Source of the DNA: Synchiropus splendidus
Taxonomy: Eukaryota; Chordata; Actinopteri; Syngnathiformes; Callionymidae
Length of the DNA stretch: 64,000 nucleotides
Direction: 5' to 3'
Assembly (NCBI RefSeq): GCF_027744825.2
Contig: NC_071339.1
Span: forward strand, 25,111,501-25,175,500
Shown here: positions 27,501 to 39,370 of the stretch, piece by piece
Position numbering within the stretch: position 1 is the first letter of the stretch
Layout: each line of letters starts with the position of its first letter
Notes under the pieces: model-generated
What the model was told of the DNA's origin: nothing
What the model saw: only the letters and a program-made list of their open reading frames with translations
Databases searched by the model: none
Translations under genes and position numbers: made by a program

Positions 27501-28904
27501 GTTATGCCACAATGCAGGAAACGCGTTTTCAGATTGAGATAAGGTCGATTCCGGAACGCCAAACATAAAAATATTGATAACTTGGGAAAAACTCTTTAGA
27601 CAGCTTAGATTTGATGTGCAACTACGAGATAGACCCTTTCTGCTATAGTGGGAGGTTAAAATTTCGTGTTCTGAAGCTTCCCTCCAAAGTTATGGCACAA
27701 TGCAAAAAAAGCGTTTACAGCCTGAGATAAGGTGGGTTCCGAAACGCCTAACATAAAAATGTTGATAACTTTGGAAAAACACTTCAGACAGCCTAGATTT
27801 GATGTGCAACTACTAGAAACACCCTTTCTGCTATAGTGGGAGGTGAAAATTCGATGTTCTGAAGCTTCCCTGCAAAGTTATGGCACCATGCGTAAAACGC
27901 GTTTTCAACCTGAGATAAGGTCGATTCCGGAACGCCAAAGATAAAAATGTTCATAAATCTGGAAAAACACTTCAGACAGCTTCGATTTGATGTGCAACTA
28001 CTAGAAAGACCATTTCTGCCATTGTGGGAGGTGAAAATTCGATGTTCTGAAGCTTCCCAGCAAAGTTATGCCACAATGCAGGAAACACGTTTTCAGCCTG
28101 AGATAAAGTCGATTCCGGAATGCCAAACATAAAAATGTTGATAACTTTGGAAAAACACTTCAGACAGCTTAGATTTTATGTTGAAGAATGAGAAAGACCC
28201 TTTCTGCTATAATGGGAATTGAAAATTCGATGTTCTGAAGCGTCCCTGCAAAGTTATGCCACAATGCAGGAAACGCGTTTTCAGCCTAAGATAAGGTTGA
28301 TTCCGGAAAACCAAACATAAAAGTGTTGATAACTTTGGAAAAACAATTCAAACAGCTTCGATTTGATGTGCAACTACTAGAAATACCCTTTCTGCTCTAA
28401 TGGGAGGTGAAAATTTCATGTTCTGAAGCTTCCCTGCAAAGTTATGTCACAATGCAGAAAACGCGTTTTCAGCCTCACATATGGTCAATTCCGGAACGCC
28501 AAACATAAAAATGTTGATAACTTTGGAAAGACACTTCAGACAGCTTAGAGTTGATGTGCAAATACTAGAAAGACCCTTTCTGCTATAGTTGGTAGTGAAA
28601 ATTCCATGTTCTGAAGCTTCCATGCAAATTTATGCAAAAGGCGTAAAACGCGTTTTCAGCCTGAGATAAGGTCGATTCCGGAACGCCAAACATAAAAATG
28701 TTGCTAACTTTGGAAAAAGACTGGAGACAGCTTAGATTTGATGTGCAACTACTAGAAAGACCATTTCTGCTATAGTGGCAGGTGAAAATTTCATGTTCTG
28801 AAGCTTACCTGCAAAGTTTTGGCACAATGCGTAAAACGCGTTTTCAGCCTGAGATAATGTCGATTCCGGAACGCCAAACATAAAAATGTTGATAACTTTG
28901 GAAA
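24566..28904 (+). repeat. Copy B of the 4,325-bp tandem duplication
   Basis: Copy B is nearly identical to copy A. The only difference I found is 26,458 (a) against 22,133 (c). Such low divergence in an array whose ordinary monomers differ at many positions means a very recent event, or an assembly duplication. To its right, 28,905 onward continues with another tagagttgatgtgcaaatac monomer that is also present inside the unit. Confidence 0.93.
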
Positions 28905-31900
28905 GACACTTCAGACAGCTTAGAGTTGATGTGCAAATACTAGAAAGACCCTTTCTGCTATAGTTGGTAGTGAAAATTCCATGTTCTGAAGCTTCCCTGC
29001 AAATTTATGCAAAAGGCGTAAAACGCGTTTTCATCCTGAGATGAGGTTGATTTCAGAACGCCAAACATAAAAATGTTGATAACTCAGGAAAAACTATACA
29101 GACAGCTTAGATTTGATGTGCAACTCCTAGAAAGACCCTTTCTGCTATAGTGGGAGGTGAAAATTTCATGTTCTGAAGCTTCCCTGCAAAGTTATGGCAC
29201 AATGCAGAAAACGCGTTTTCTGCCTGAGATAAGGTCGATTCCGGAACGCCAAACTTAAAAATGTTGATAACTGAGGAAAAACTCTACAGACAGCTTAGAT
29301 TTGATGTGCAACTACTGAAAAGACCCTTTCTGCTATAGTGGGAGGTGAAAATTTCATGTTCTGAAGCTGCCCTGCAAAGTTATGGCACAATGCAGAAAAC
29401 GCATTTTAGGCCTGAGATAAGGTCGATTCAGGAACACCAAACAAAAAAATGTTGAAAACTTTCGAAAAACACTTCAGTCAGCTTAGATTTGATGTGCAAC
29501 TACGAGAAAGACCCTTTCTGCTATAGTGGGAGGTGAAAATATCATGTTCTGAAGCTTCCCTGCAAAGTTATGGCACAATGCGTAAAACGCGTTTTCAACC
29601 TGAGATGAGGTTGATTTCAGAACGCCAAACATAAAAATGTTGATAACTCAGGAAAAACTATACAGACAGCTTAGATTTGATGTGCAACTACTAGAAAGAC
29701 CCTTTCTGCTATAGTGGGAGGTGAAAATTTCATGTTCTGAAGCTTCCTTGCAAAGTTATGGCACAATGAAGAAAATGCGTGTTCAGCCTGAGATAAGGTC
29801 GATTCCGGAAAGCCAAACATAAAAATATTGATAACTTTGGAAAAACACTTCAGACAGCTTAGATTTGATGTGCAACTACTAGAAAGACCGTTTCTGCTAT
29901 AGTGGGAGGTGAAAATTTCTTGTTGTGAAGCTTTCCTGCAAAGTTATGGCACAATGCGTAAAACGCGTTTTCAGCCTGAGATAAGGTTGATTCTGGATCT
30001 CCAAACATAAGAATGTTGATAACTTTGGAAAAACACTTCAGACAGCTTAGATTTGATGTGCAACTACTAGAAAGACCCTTTCTGCTATAGTGGGATGTTA
30101 AAATTTCATGTTCTGAAGCTTCCCTGCAAAGTTATGGCAAAATATGTAAAACGCGTTTTCAGGCTGAGATAAGGTGGGTTCCGGAACGCCAAACATAAAA
30201 ATGTTGATAACTTTCGAAAAACACTTCAGACAGCTTAGATTTGATGTGCAACTATTAGAAAGACCCTTTCTGCTATAGTGGGAGGAGAAAATTTCATGTT
30301 CTGAAGCTTCCCTGCAAGTTATGCCACAATGCGTAAAACGCGTTTTCAGCCTGAGATAAGGTTGATTCCGGAACGCCAAACATAAGAATGTTGATAACTT
30401 TGGAAAAACACTTCAGACAGCTTAGATTTGACGTGCAACTACTAGAAAAAGCCATTCTGCTATATTGGGATGTTAAACTTTCATGTTCTGAAGCTTCCCT
30501 GCAAAGTTATGGCACAATGCAGAAAACGCGTTTTCAGCCTCACATAAGGTCAATTCCGGACCGCCAAACATAAAAATGTTAATAACTTCGGAAAAACACT
30601 TCAGACAGCTTAGATTTGATGTGCAACTACTAGAGAGACCCTTTATGCTATAGTGGGAGGTGAAAATTTCATGTTCTGAAGTGTTATGCAAAGCTATGGC
30701 ACAATGCGTAAAACGCGTTTTCAGCCTGAGATAAGGTCGATTCAGGAACGCCAAATATAAAAATGTTGATAACTTTCGAAAAACACTTCAAAGAGCTTAG
30801 ATTTGATGTGCAACTACTAGAAAAACCATTTCTGCTATAGTGGGATGTTTAAATGTCATGTTCTGAAGCTTCACTGCAAAGTTATGGCACAATGCAGAAA
30901 ACGCTTTTACAGCCTGAGATAAGGTGGATTCCGGAAAGCCAAACATAAAAATGTTGATAACTTTGGAAAAACACTTCAGACAGCTTAGATTTGATGTGCA
31001 ACTACTGGAAAAAGCCTTTCTGCCATAGTGGGAGTTGAAAATTTCATGTTCTGAAGCTTCCCTGCAAAGTTATGGCACATTGCAGAAAACGCGTTTTCAG
31101 CCTGAGATAAGGTCGATTCCGGAAAGCCAAACATAAAAATGTTGATAACTTTGGAAAAACACTTCAGACAGCTTAGATTTGATGTGCAACTACTGGAAAA
31201 AGTCTTTCTGCTATAGTGGGAGTTGAAAATTTCATGTTCCGAAGCTTCCCTGCAAAGTTATGGCACAATGCAGAAAACGCGTTTTCAGCCTCACATAAGG
31301 TCAATTCCGGACCGCCAAACATAAAAATGTTAATAACTTCGGAAAAACACTTCAGACAGCTTAGATTTGATGTGCAACTAAAAGAAAAAGCCTTTCTGCT
31401 ATAGTGGAAGTTGAAAATTTAATGTTCTGAAGCTTCCCTGCAAAGTTATGGCACATTGCAGAAAACGCGTTTTCAGCCTGAGATAAGGTCGATTCCGGAA
31501 CGCCAAACATAAAAATGTTGATAACTTTGGAAAAACACTTCAAACAGCTTAGATTTGATGTGCAACTACTAGAAAGACCCTTTCTGCTCTCGTGGGATGT
31601 TTAAATGTCATGTTCTGAAGCTTCCCTGCAAAGTTATGGCACAATGCAGAAAACGCGTTTTCAGCATGAGACAAGGTCGATTCCGGAACGCCAAACATAA
31701 AAATGTTGATAACTTTGGAAAAACACTTCAGACAGCTTAGATTTGATGTGCAACTACTAGAAAGACCCTTTCTGCTATAGCGGAATATGAAAATTTCATG
31801 TTCTGAAGATTCCCTGCAAAGTTATGGCAGAATGCATAAATCGCGTTTTCAGCCTGAGATAAGGTCGATTCCTGAACGCCAAACATAAAAATGTTGATAA

Positions 31901-34461
31901 CTTTGGAAAAACACTTCAAACAGCTTAGATTTGATGTGCAACTACTAGAAAGATCCTTTCTGCTATAGTGGGAGGTGAAAATTTCATGTTCTGAGGCTTC
32001 CCTGCAAAGATATGACACAATGCAAAAAACCCGTTTTCAGACTGAGATAAGGTGGGTTCAGTAACGCCAAACATAAAAATGTTGATAACTTTGGAAAAAC
32101 ACCAGACAGCTTAGATTTGATGTGCAACTACTAGAAAGACCATTTCTGCTATAAGGGGTGGTGAAAATTCGATGTTCTGAAGTTTCCCTGCAAAGTTATG
32201 GCACAATGCGTAAAACGCGTTTTCAGCTTCAGATAAGGTCGATTCCGGAACGCCAAACATAAAAATGTTGATAACTTTGGAAAAACACTTCAGAAAGCTT
32301 AGTTTTGATGTTCAACTACAAGACAGACTCTTTCTGCAATATTGGGAGTTGAAAATTTCATATTCTGATGCTTCCCTGCAAAGTTATGGCACAAAGCAGA
32401 AAACGCGTTTTCAGGCTGTGATAAGGTTGATTCCGGAACGCCAAACATAAAAATGTTGATAACTTTGGAAAAACACTTCGGACAGCTTAGACTTGATGTG
32501 CAACTACTATAAAGACCCTTTCTACTATAGCGACAGGTGAAAATTTCATGTTCTGAGGCTTCCCTGCAAAGTTATGGCACAATGCACAAAACACGTTTTC
32601 AGACTGAGATAAGGTGGGTTCCAGAACGCCAAACATAAAAATGTTGATAACTTTGGAAAAACATTTCAGACAGCTTAGATTTGATCTGCAACTACTAGAA
32701 AGACCCTTTTTGCTATAGTGGGTGGTGAAAATGTCATGTGCTGAAGCTTTATGCAAAGTTATGGCACAATGCGTAAAACGCGTTTTCAGCCTGAGATAAG
32801 TTCGATTCCGGGACGCCAAATATAAAAATGTTGATAACTTTGGAAAAACACTTCAGACAGCTTAGATTTGATCTGCAACTACTACAAAGACCCTTTCTGC
32901 TATAGTGGGTTGTGAAAATTTCATGTTCTGGAGCTTACCTACAAAGTTTTGGCACAATGCAGAAAACGCGTTTTCATCCTCAGATAAGGTCGATTCCGGA
33001 ACGCCAAACATCAAAATGTAGATAACTTTGGAAAAACACTTCAGACAGCTTAGATTTGATGTGCAACTACTAGAAAGACCCTTTCTGCTATAGTGGGAGG
33101 TGAAAATTTCATGTTCTGAAGCTTCCCTGCAAAGTTATGGCACAATGCAGAAAACGCGTTTTCAGCGTCAGATAAGGTCGATTCCGGAACGCCAAAGATC
33201 AAAATGTAGATAACTTTGGAAAAACACTTCAGACAGCTTAGATTTGATGTGCAACTACTAGAAAGAACCTTTCTGCTATAGTGGGAGGTGAAAATTTCAT
33301 GTTCTGAAGCTTTCCTGCAAAGGTATGGCACAATGTGTAAAATGCGTTTTCAGCCTGAGAAAAGGTCGATTCAGGAACACCAAACATAAAAATGTTGAAA
33401 ACTTTCGAAAAACACTTCAGACAGCTTAGATTTGATGTGCAACTACGAGAAAGACCCTTTCTGCTATAGTGGGAGGTGAAAATTTCATGTTCTGAAGCTT
33501 CGCTGCAAAGTTATGGCACAATGCGTAAAACTCGTTTTCAGCCTGAGATGAGGTTGATTTCAGAACGCCGAGCATAAAAATGTTGATAACTTTGGAAAAA
33601 CACTTCAGACAGCTTAGATTTGATGTGCAACTACGAGAAAGACCCTTTCTGCTATTGTGGGAGGTGAAAATTTCATGTTCTGAAGCCTCCCTGCAAAGTC
33701 ATGGCACAATGCAGAAAACCTGTTTTCAGCCTGAGATAAGGTGGTTTCCAGAACGCCAAACATAAAAATGTTGATAACTTTGGAAAAACACTTCAGACAG
33801 TTTAGATTTGATGTGCAACTACGAGAAACACCCATTCTGCTTCAGTGGGAGGTGAAAATATCATGTTCTGAAACTTCCCTGCAAAGTTATGGCACAATGT
33901 GTAAAACACGTTTTCAGCCTGAGATGAGGTTGATTTCAGAACGCCAAACATAAAAATGTTGATAACTCAGGAAAAACTCTACAGACAGCTTAGATTTGAT
34001 GTGCAACTACGAAAAAGACCCTTTCTGCTATAGTGGGAGGTGAAAATATCATGTTCTGAAGGTTCCCTGCAAAGTTATGGCTCAATGCGTAAAATGCGTT
34101 TTCAGCCTGAGATAAGGTGGGTTCCAGAACGCCAAAATAAAAATGTTGATAACTTTGGAAAAACACTTCAGACAGCTTAGATTTGATGTGCAACTACTAG
34201 AAAGACCCTTTCTGCTATAGTTGGAGGTGAAAATTTCATGTTCTGAAGTTTCCCTGCAAAGTTATGGCACAATGCAGAAAACACGTTTTCATCCTGAGAT
34301 AAGGTCGATTCCGGAACGCCAAACATAAAAATGTTGATAACTTTCGAAAAACACTTCACACAGCTTAGTTTGTTGTACAACTACTAGAAAGACACTTTCT
34401 GCTCTAGTGGGAGGAGAAAATTTCATGTTCTAAAGCTTCCCTGCAAAGTTATGGCACAATA
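28905..34461 (+). repeat. Ordinary satellite array without large recent duplication
   Basis: Full-length monomers in good register. Local markers are the aactcaggaaaaactatacag and aactctacag variants (29,080-29,700 and 33,960), ctggaaaaagcctttctg or aaaaagtctttctg at 30,440-31,400, and caccagacagc, 2 bp short, near 32,100. No insert, gene or truncated copy larger than a few bases was seen. Confidence 0.85.
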
Positions 34462-35135
34462 CAGAAAACGCGTTTTCTGCCTGACATAAGGTCGATTCCG
34501 GAACGCCAAACATAAAAATGTTGATAACTCCGGAAAAACTCTACAGACAGCTTAGATTTGATGTGCAACTACTAGAAAGACCCTTTCTGCTGAAGTGGGA
34601 GGTGAAAATTTCATGTTCTAAAGCTTCCCTGCAAAGTTATGGCACAATGCAGAAAACGCGTTTTAAGCGTGAGATAAGGTGAGTTCCGGAACGCCAAACA
34701 TAAAAATGTTGATAACTTTGGAACAACACATCAGACAGCTTAGATTTGATGTGCAACTACTGGAAAGACCCTTTCTGCTATAGTGGGAGGTGAAAATTTC
34801 ATGTTCTGAAGCTGCCCTGCAAAGTTATGGCACAATGCAGAAAACGCGTTTTCGGCCTGAGATAAGGTCGATTCAGGAAAACCAAACATAAAAATGTTGA
34901 AAACTTTCGAAAAACACTTCAGACAGCTAAGATTTGATGTGCAACTACGAGAAGGACCCTTTCTGCTATAGTGGGAGGTGAAAATATCATGTTCTGAACC
35001 TTCCCTGCAAAGTTATGGCACAATGTGTAAAACGCGTTTTCAGCCTGAGATGAGGTTGATTTCAGAACGCCAAACAAAAAAATGATGATAACTCAGGAAA
35101 AACTCTACAGACAGCTTAGATTTGATGTGCAACTA
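34462..35135 (+). repeat. Left member of a 752-bp (4-monomer) repeat
   Basis: The segment recurs at 35,214-35,887 at an offset of exactly 4 x 188. Shared rare variants include gataactccggaaaaactctacag, ctgctgaagtggg, ttttaagcgtgagataaggtgag, ggaacaacacatcag, cgttttcggcctg and aatgatgataactcagg. Differences seen include gaaggaccc against gaaagaccc and agatttgatg against agattttatg, so it is older than the 4,325-bp event. Confidence 0.85.
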
Positions 35136-35213
35136 CTAGAAAGACCCTTTCTGCTGAAGTGGGAGATGAAAATTTCATGTTCTAAAGCTTCCCTGCAAAG
35201 TTATGGCACAATG

Positions 35214-35887
35214 CAGAAAACGCGTTTTCTGCCTGACATAAGGTCGATTCCGGAACGCCAAACATAAAAATGTTGATAACTCCGGAAAAACTCTACAGAC
35301 AGCTTAGATTTGATGTGCAACTACTAGAAAGACCCTTTCTGCTGAAGTGGGAGGTGAAAATTTCATGTTCTAAAGCTTCCCTGCAAAGTTATGGCACAAT
35401 GCAGAAAACGCGTTTTAAGCGTGAGATAAGGTGAGTTCCGGAACGCCAAACATAAAAATGTTGATAACTTTGGAACAACACATCAGACAGCTTAGATTTT
35501 ATGTGCAACTACTGGAAAGACCCTTTCTGCTATAGTGGGAGGTGAAAATTTCATGTTCTGAAGCTGCCCTGCAAAGTTATGGCACAATGCAGAAAACGCG
35601 TTTTCGGCCTGAGATAAGGTTGATTCAGGAAAACCAAACATAAAAATGTTGAAAACTTTCGAAAAACACTTCAGACAGCTAAGATTTGATGTGCAACTAC
35701 GAGAAAGACCCTTTCTGCTATAGTGGGAGGTGAAAATATCATGTTCTGAACCTTCCCTGCAAAGTTATGGCACAATGTGTAAAACGCGTTTTCAGCCTGA
35801 GATGAGGTTGATTTCAGAACGCCAAACAAAAAAATGATGATAACTCAGGAAAAACTCTACAGACAGCTTAGATTTGATGTGCAACTA
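35214..35887 (+). repeat. Right member of the 752-bp repeat
   Basis: Partner of 34,462-35,135. The match ends at aactattag against aactactag (35,888 and 35,136). The 78 bp between the two members also align to each other apart from a few bases, so the original event was probably a plain 4-monomer tandem duplication. Confidence 0.83.
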
Positions 35888-36206
35888 TTAGAAATACCCT
35901 TTCTGCTATAGTGGGAGGTGAAAATTTCATGTTCTGAGGCTTTCCTGCAAAGTTATGGCAAATTGCGTATAACGCGTTTTCAGCTTGAGATAAGGTTGAT
36001 TCCGGAACGCCAAACATAAGAATGTTGATAACTTTGGAAAAACACTTCAGACAACTTAGATTTGACGTGCAACTATTAGAAATACCCTTTCTGCTATAGT
36101 GGGATGTCAAAATTTCATGTTCTGAAGCTTCCCTGCAAAGTTATGGCAAAATATGTAAAACGCATTTTCAGCCTGAGATAAGGTTGTTTCTGGAACGCCA
36201 AACATA

Positions 36207-36287
36207 AGCTTCCCAGCAAAGTTATGGCACAATGCAGAAAACGCGTTTTCAGCCTGAGATAAGTTGGGTTCCAGAACGCCAAACATA
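36207..36287 (+). repeat. Truncated 81-bp monomer (first of two with the same junction)
   Basis: After ggttgtttctggaacgcc and aaacata the sequence jumps straight to agcttcccagcaaag, losing monomer bases 1-107. The remaining 81 bp end normally and the next monomer begins at 36,288. The same junction, preceded by the same ggttgtttctgg, occurs at 45,475. Confidence 0.88.
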
Positions 36288-36659
36288 AAAATGTTGATAA
36301 CTTTGGAAAAACACTTCAGACAACTTAGATTTGATGTGCAACTACTAGAAAGACCCTATCTGCTATAGTGCGAGGCGAACATTTCATGTTCTGAAGCTTC
36401 CCTGAAAAGTTATGGCACAATGCAGAAAACGCGTTTTCAGCCTGAGATTAGGTGGGTTCCAGAACGCCAAACATAAAAATGTTGATAACTTTGGAAAAAC
36501 ACTTCAGACATCTTAGATTTGATGTGCAACTACTAGAAAGACCCTTTCTACTATAGTGGGATGTTAAAATTTCATGTTCTGAAGCTTCCCTGCAAAGTTA
36601 TGGCAAAATATGTAAAACACGTTTTCAGGCTGAGATAAGGTGGGTTCCGGAACGCCAAA

Positions 36660-39370
36660 CATAAAAATATTGATAACTTTGGAAAAACACTTCAGACAGC
36701 TTAGATTTGATGTGCAAATACGAGAAAGACCCTTTCTGCTATAGTGGGAGGTAAAAATTTCATGTTCTGAAGCTTTCCTGCAAAGTTATGGCAAATTGTG
36801 TAAAACGCGTTTTCAGCCTGAGATAAGGTTGTTTCTGGAACGCCAAACATAAGAATGGTGTTAACTTTGGAAAAACACTTCAAACAGCTTAGATTTGATG
36901 TGCAACTACTAGAAATATCCTTTCTGATATAGTGGGAGGAGAAAATTTCATGTTCTGAAGTCGCCCTGCAAAGTTATGGCACAATGCAGAAAACGCGTTT
37001 TCAGCCGGAGATAAGGTGGGTTCCAGAACGCCAAAAATAAAAATGTTGATAACTTTGGAAAAACACTTCAGACAGCTTATATTTGATGTGCAACTAATAG
37101 AAAGACCCTTTCTGCTATAGTGGGAGTTGAAAATTTCATGTTCTGAGGCTTTCCTGCAAAGATATGGCAAATTGCGCAAAACACGTTTTCAGCCTGAGAT
37201 AAGGTTGTTTCTGGAACTTTGGAAAAACACTTCAAACAGCTTAGATTTGATGTGCAACTACTAGAAAGAACCTTTCTGCTATAGTTGGACGTGAAAATTT
37301 CATGTTCTGAAGTTTCCCTGCAAAGTTATGGCACAATGCAGAAAACACGTTTTCAGACTGAGATAAGGTTGATTCCGGAACGCCAAACATAAGAATGTTG
37401 ATAACTTTGGAAAAACACTTCAGACTACTTAGATTTGATGTGCAACTATTAGAAATACCCTTTCTGATATAGTGGGAGGTGAAAATTTCATGTTCTGAAG
37501 CTTCCCTGCAAAGTTATGACACAATGCAGAAAACGCGTTTTCAGCCTCAGATAAGGTCGATTCCGGAACGCCAAACATCAAAATGTAGATAACTTTGGAA
37601 AAACACTTCAGACAGCTTAGATTTGATGTGCAACTACTAGAAAGACCCTTTCTGCTATAGTGGGAGGTGAAAAATTCATGTTCTGAAGCTTTCCTGCAAA
37701 GTTATGGCACAATGTGTAAAATGTGTTTTCAGCCTGAGAAAAGGTCGATTCCGGAACGCCAAACATAAAAATGTTGATAACTTTCGAAAAACACTTCAGA
37801 CAGCTTAGATTTGATGTGCAACTACTAGAAAGACCCTTTCTGCTATAGTGGGAGGTAAAAATTTCATGTTCTGAAGCTTTCCTGCAAAGTTATGGCAAAT
37901 TGTGTAAAACGCGTTTTCAGCCTGAGATAAGGTTGTTTCTGGAACGCCAAACATAAGAATGGTGTTAAATTTGGAAAAACACTTCAAACAGCTTAAATTT
38001 GATGTGCAACTACTAGAAATACCCTTTCTGATATAGTGGGAGGAGAAAATTTCATGTTCTGAAGTCGCCCTGCAAAGTTATGGCACAATGCAGAAAATGC
38101 GTTTTCAGCCTGAGATAAGGTGGGTTCCAGAACGCCAAAAATAAAAATGTTGATAACTTTGGAAAAACACTTCAGACAGCTTAGATTTGATGTGCAACTA
38201 CTAGAAAGACCCTTTCTGCTATAGTGGGAGGTGAAAATTTCATGTTCTGAGGCTTTCCTGCAAAGTTATGGCAAATTGCGCAAAACGCGTTTTCAGCCTG
38301 AGATAAGGTTGTTTCTGGAACGCCAAACATAAAAATGGTGTTAACTTTGGAAAAACACTTCAAACAGCTTAGATTTGATGTGCAACTACTAGAAAGAACA
38401 TTTCTGCTATAGTTGGACGTGAAAATTTCATGTTCTGAAGTTTCCCTGCAAAGCTAAGGCACAATGCAGAAAACACGTTTTCAGCCTGAGATTAGGTGGG
38501 TTCCAGAACGCCAAACATAAAAATGTTGATAACTTTGGAAAAACACTTCAGACAGCTTAGATTTGATGTGCAACTACTAGAAAGACCCTTTCTGCTGCAG
38601 TGGGAGGTGAAAATTTCATGTTCTGAAGCATCCCTGCAAAGTTATGCCACAATGCAGGAAACGCGTTTTCAGCCTGAGATAAGGTCAGTTCCGGAAAGCC
38701 AAACATAAAAATATTGATAACTTTGGAAAAACACTTCAGACAGCTTAGATTTGATGTGCAACTACTAGAAAGACCCTTTCTGCTATAGTGGGAGTTGAAA
38801 ATTTCATGTTCTGAAGCTTCCCTGCAAAGTTATGGCAAAATATGTAAAACGCGTTTTCAGGCTGAGATAAGGTGGGTTCCGGAACGCCAAACATAAAAAT
38901 GTTGATAACTTTTGAAAAACACTTCAGACAGCTTAGATTTGATGTGCAACTACTAGAAAGACCCTTTCTGCTATTGTGGGAGGAGAAAATTTCATGTTCT
39001 GAAGTCTCCCTGCAAAGTTATGGCACAATGCAGAAAACGCGTTTTCTGCCTGAGATAAGGTGGGTTCCAGAACACCAAACATAAAAATGTTGATAACTTT
39101 GGAAAAACACTTCAGACAGCTTAGATTTGATGTGCAACTACTAGAAAGACCCTTTCTGGTATAGTGGGAGGTAAAAATTTCATGTTCTGAAGCTTTCCTG
39201 CAAAGTTATTGCAAATTGTGTAAAACGCATTTTCAGCCTGAGATAAGGTTGTTTCTGGAACGCCAAACATAAGAATGGTGTTAACTTTGGAAAAACACTT
39301 CAAACAGCTTAGATTTGATGTGCAACTACTAGAAAGACCATATCTGCTATAGTGGGTGGCGAACATTTCA
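36660..39370 (+). repeat. Local subfamily with ggttgtttctgg and ggtgttaac
   Basis: Monomers near 36,700, 37,810, 38,190 and 39,130 share gcaaattgtg or gcaaattgcg, the tail ggttgtttctggaacgcc and the next start atggtgttaac. The run 36,660-37,300 is repeated at about 37,764-38,400 with an offset of 1,104 bp, which is 6 x 188 minus 24. The 24-bp difference is explained by a small deletion at about 37,217, where ggaac joins tttggaaaaac directly, with a short aac repeat at the break. Confidence 0.8.
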
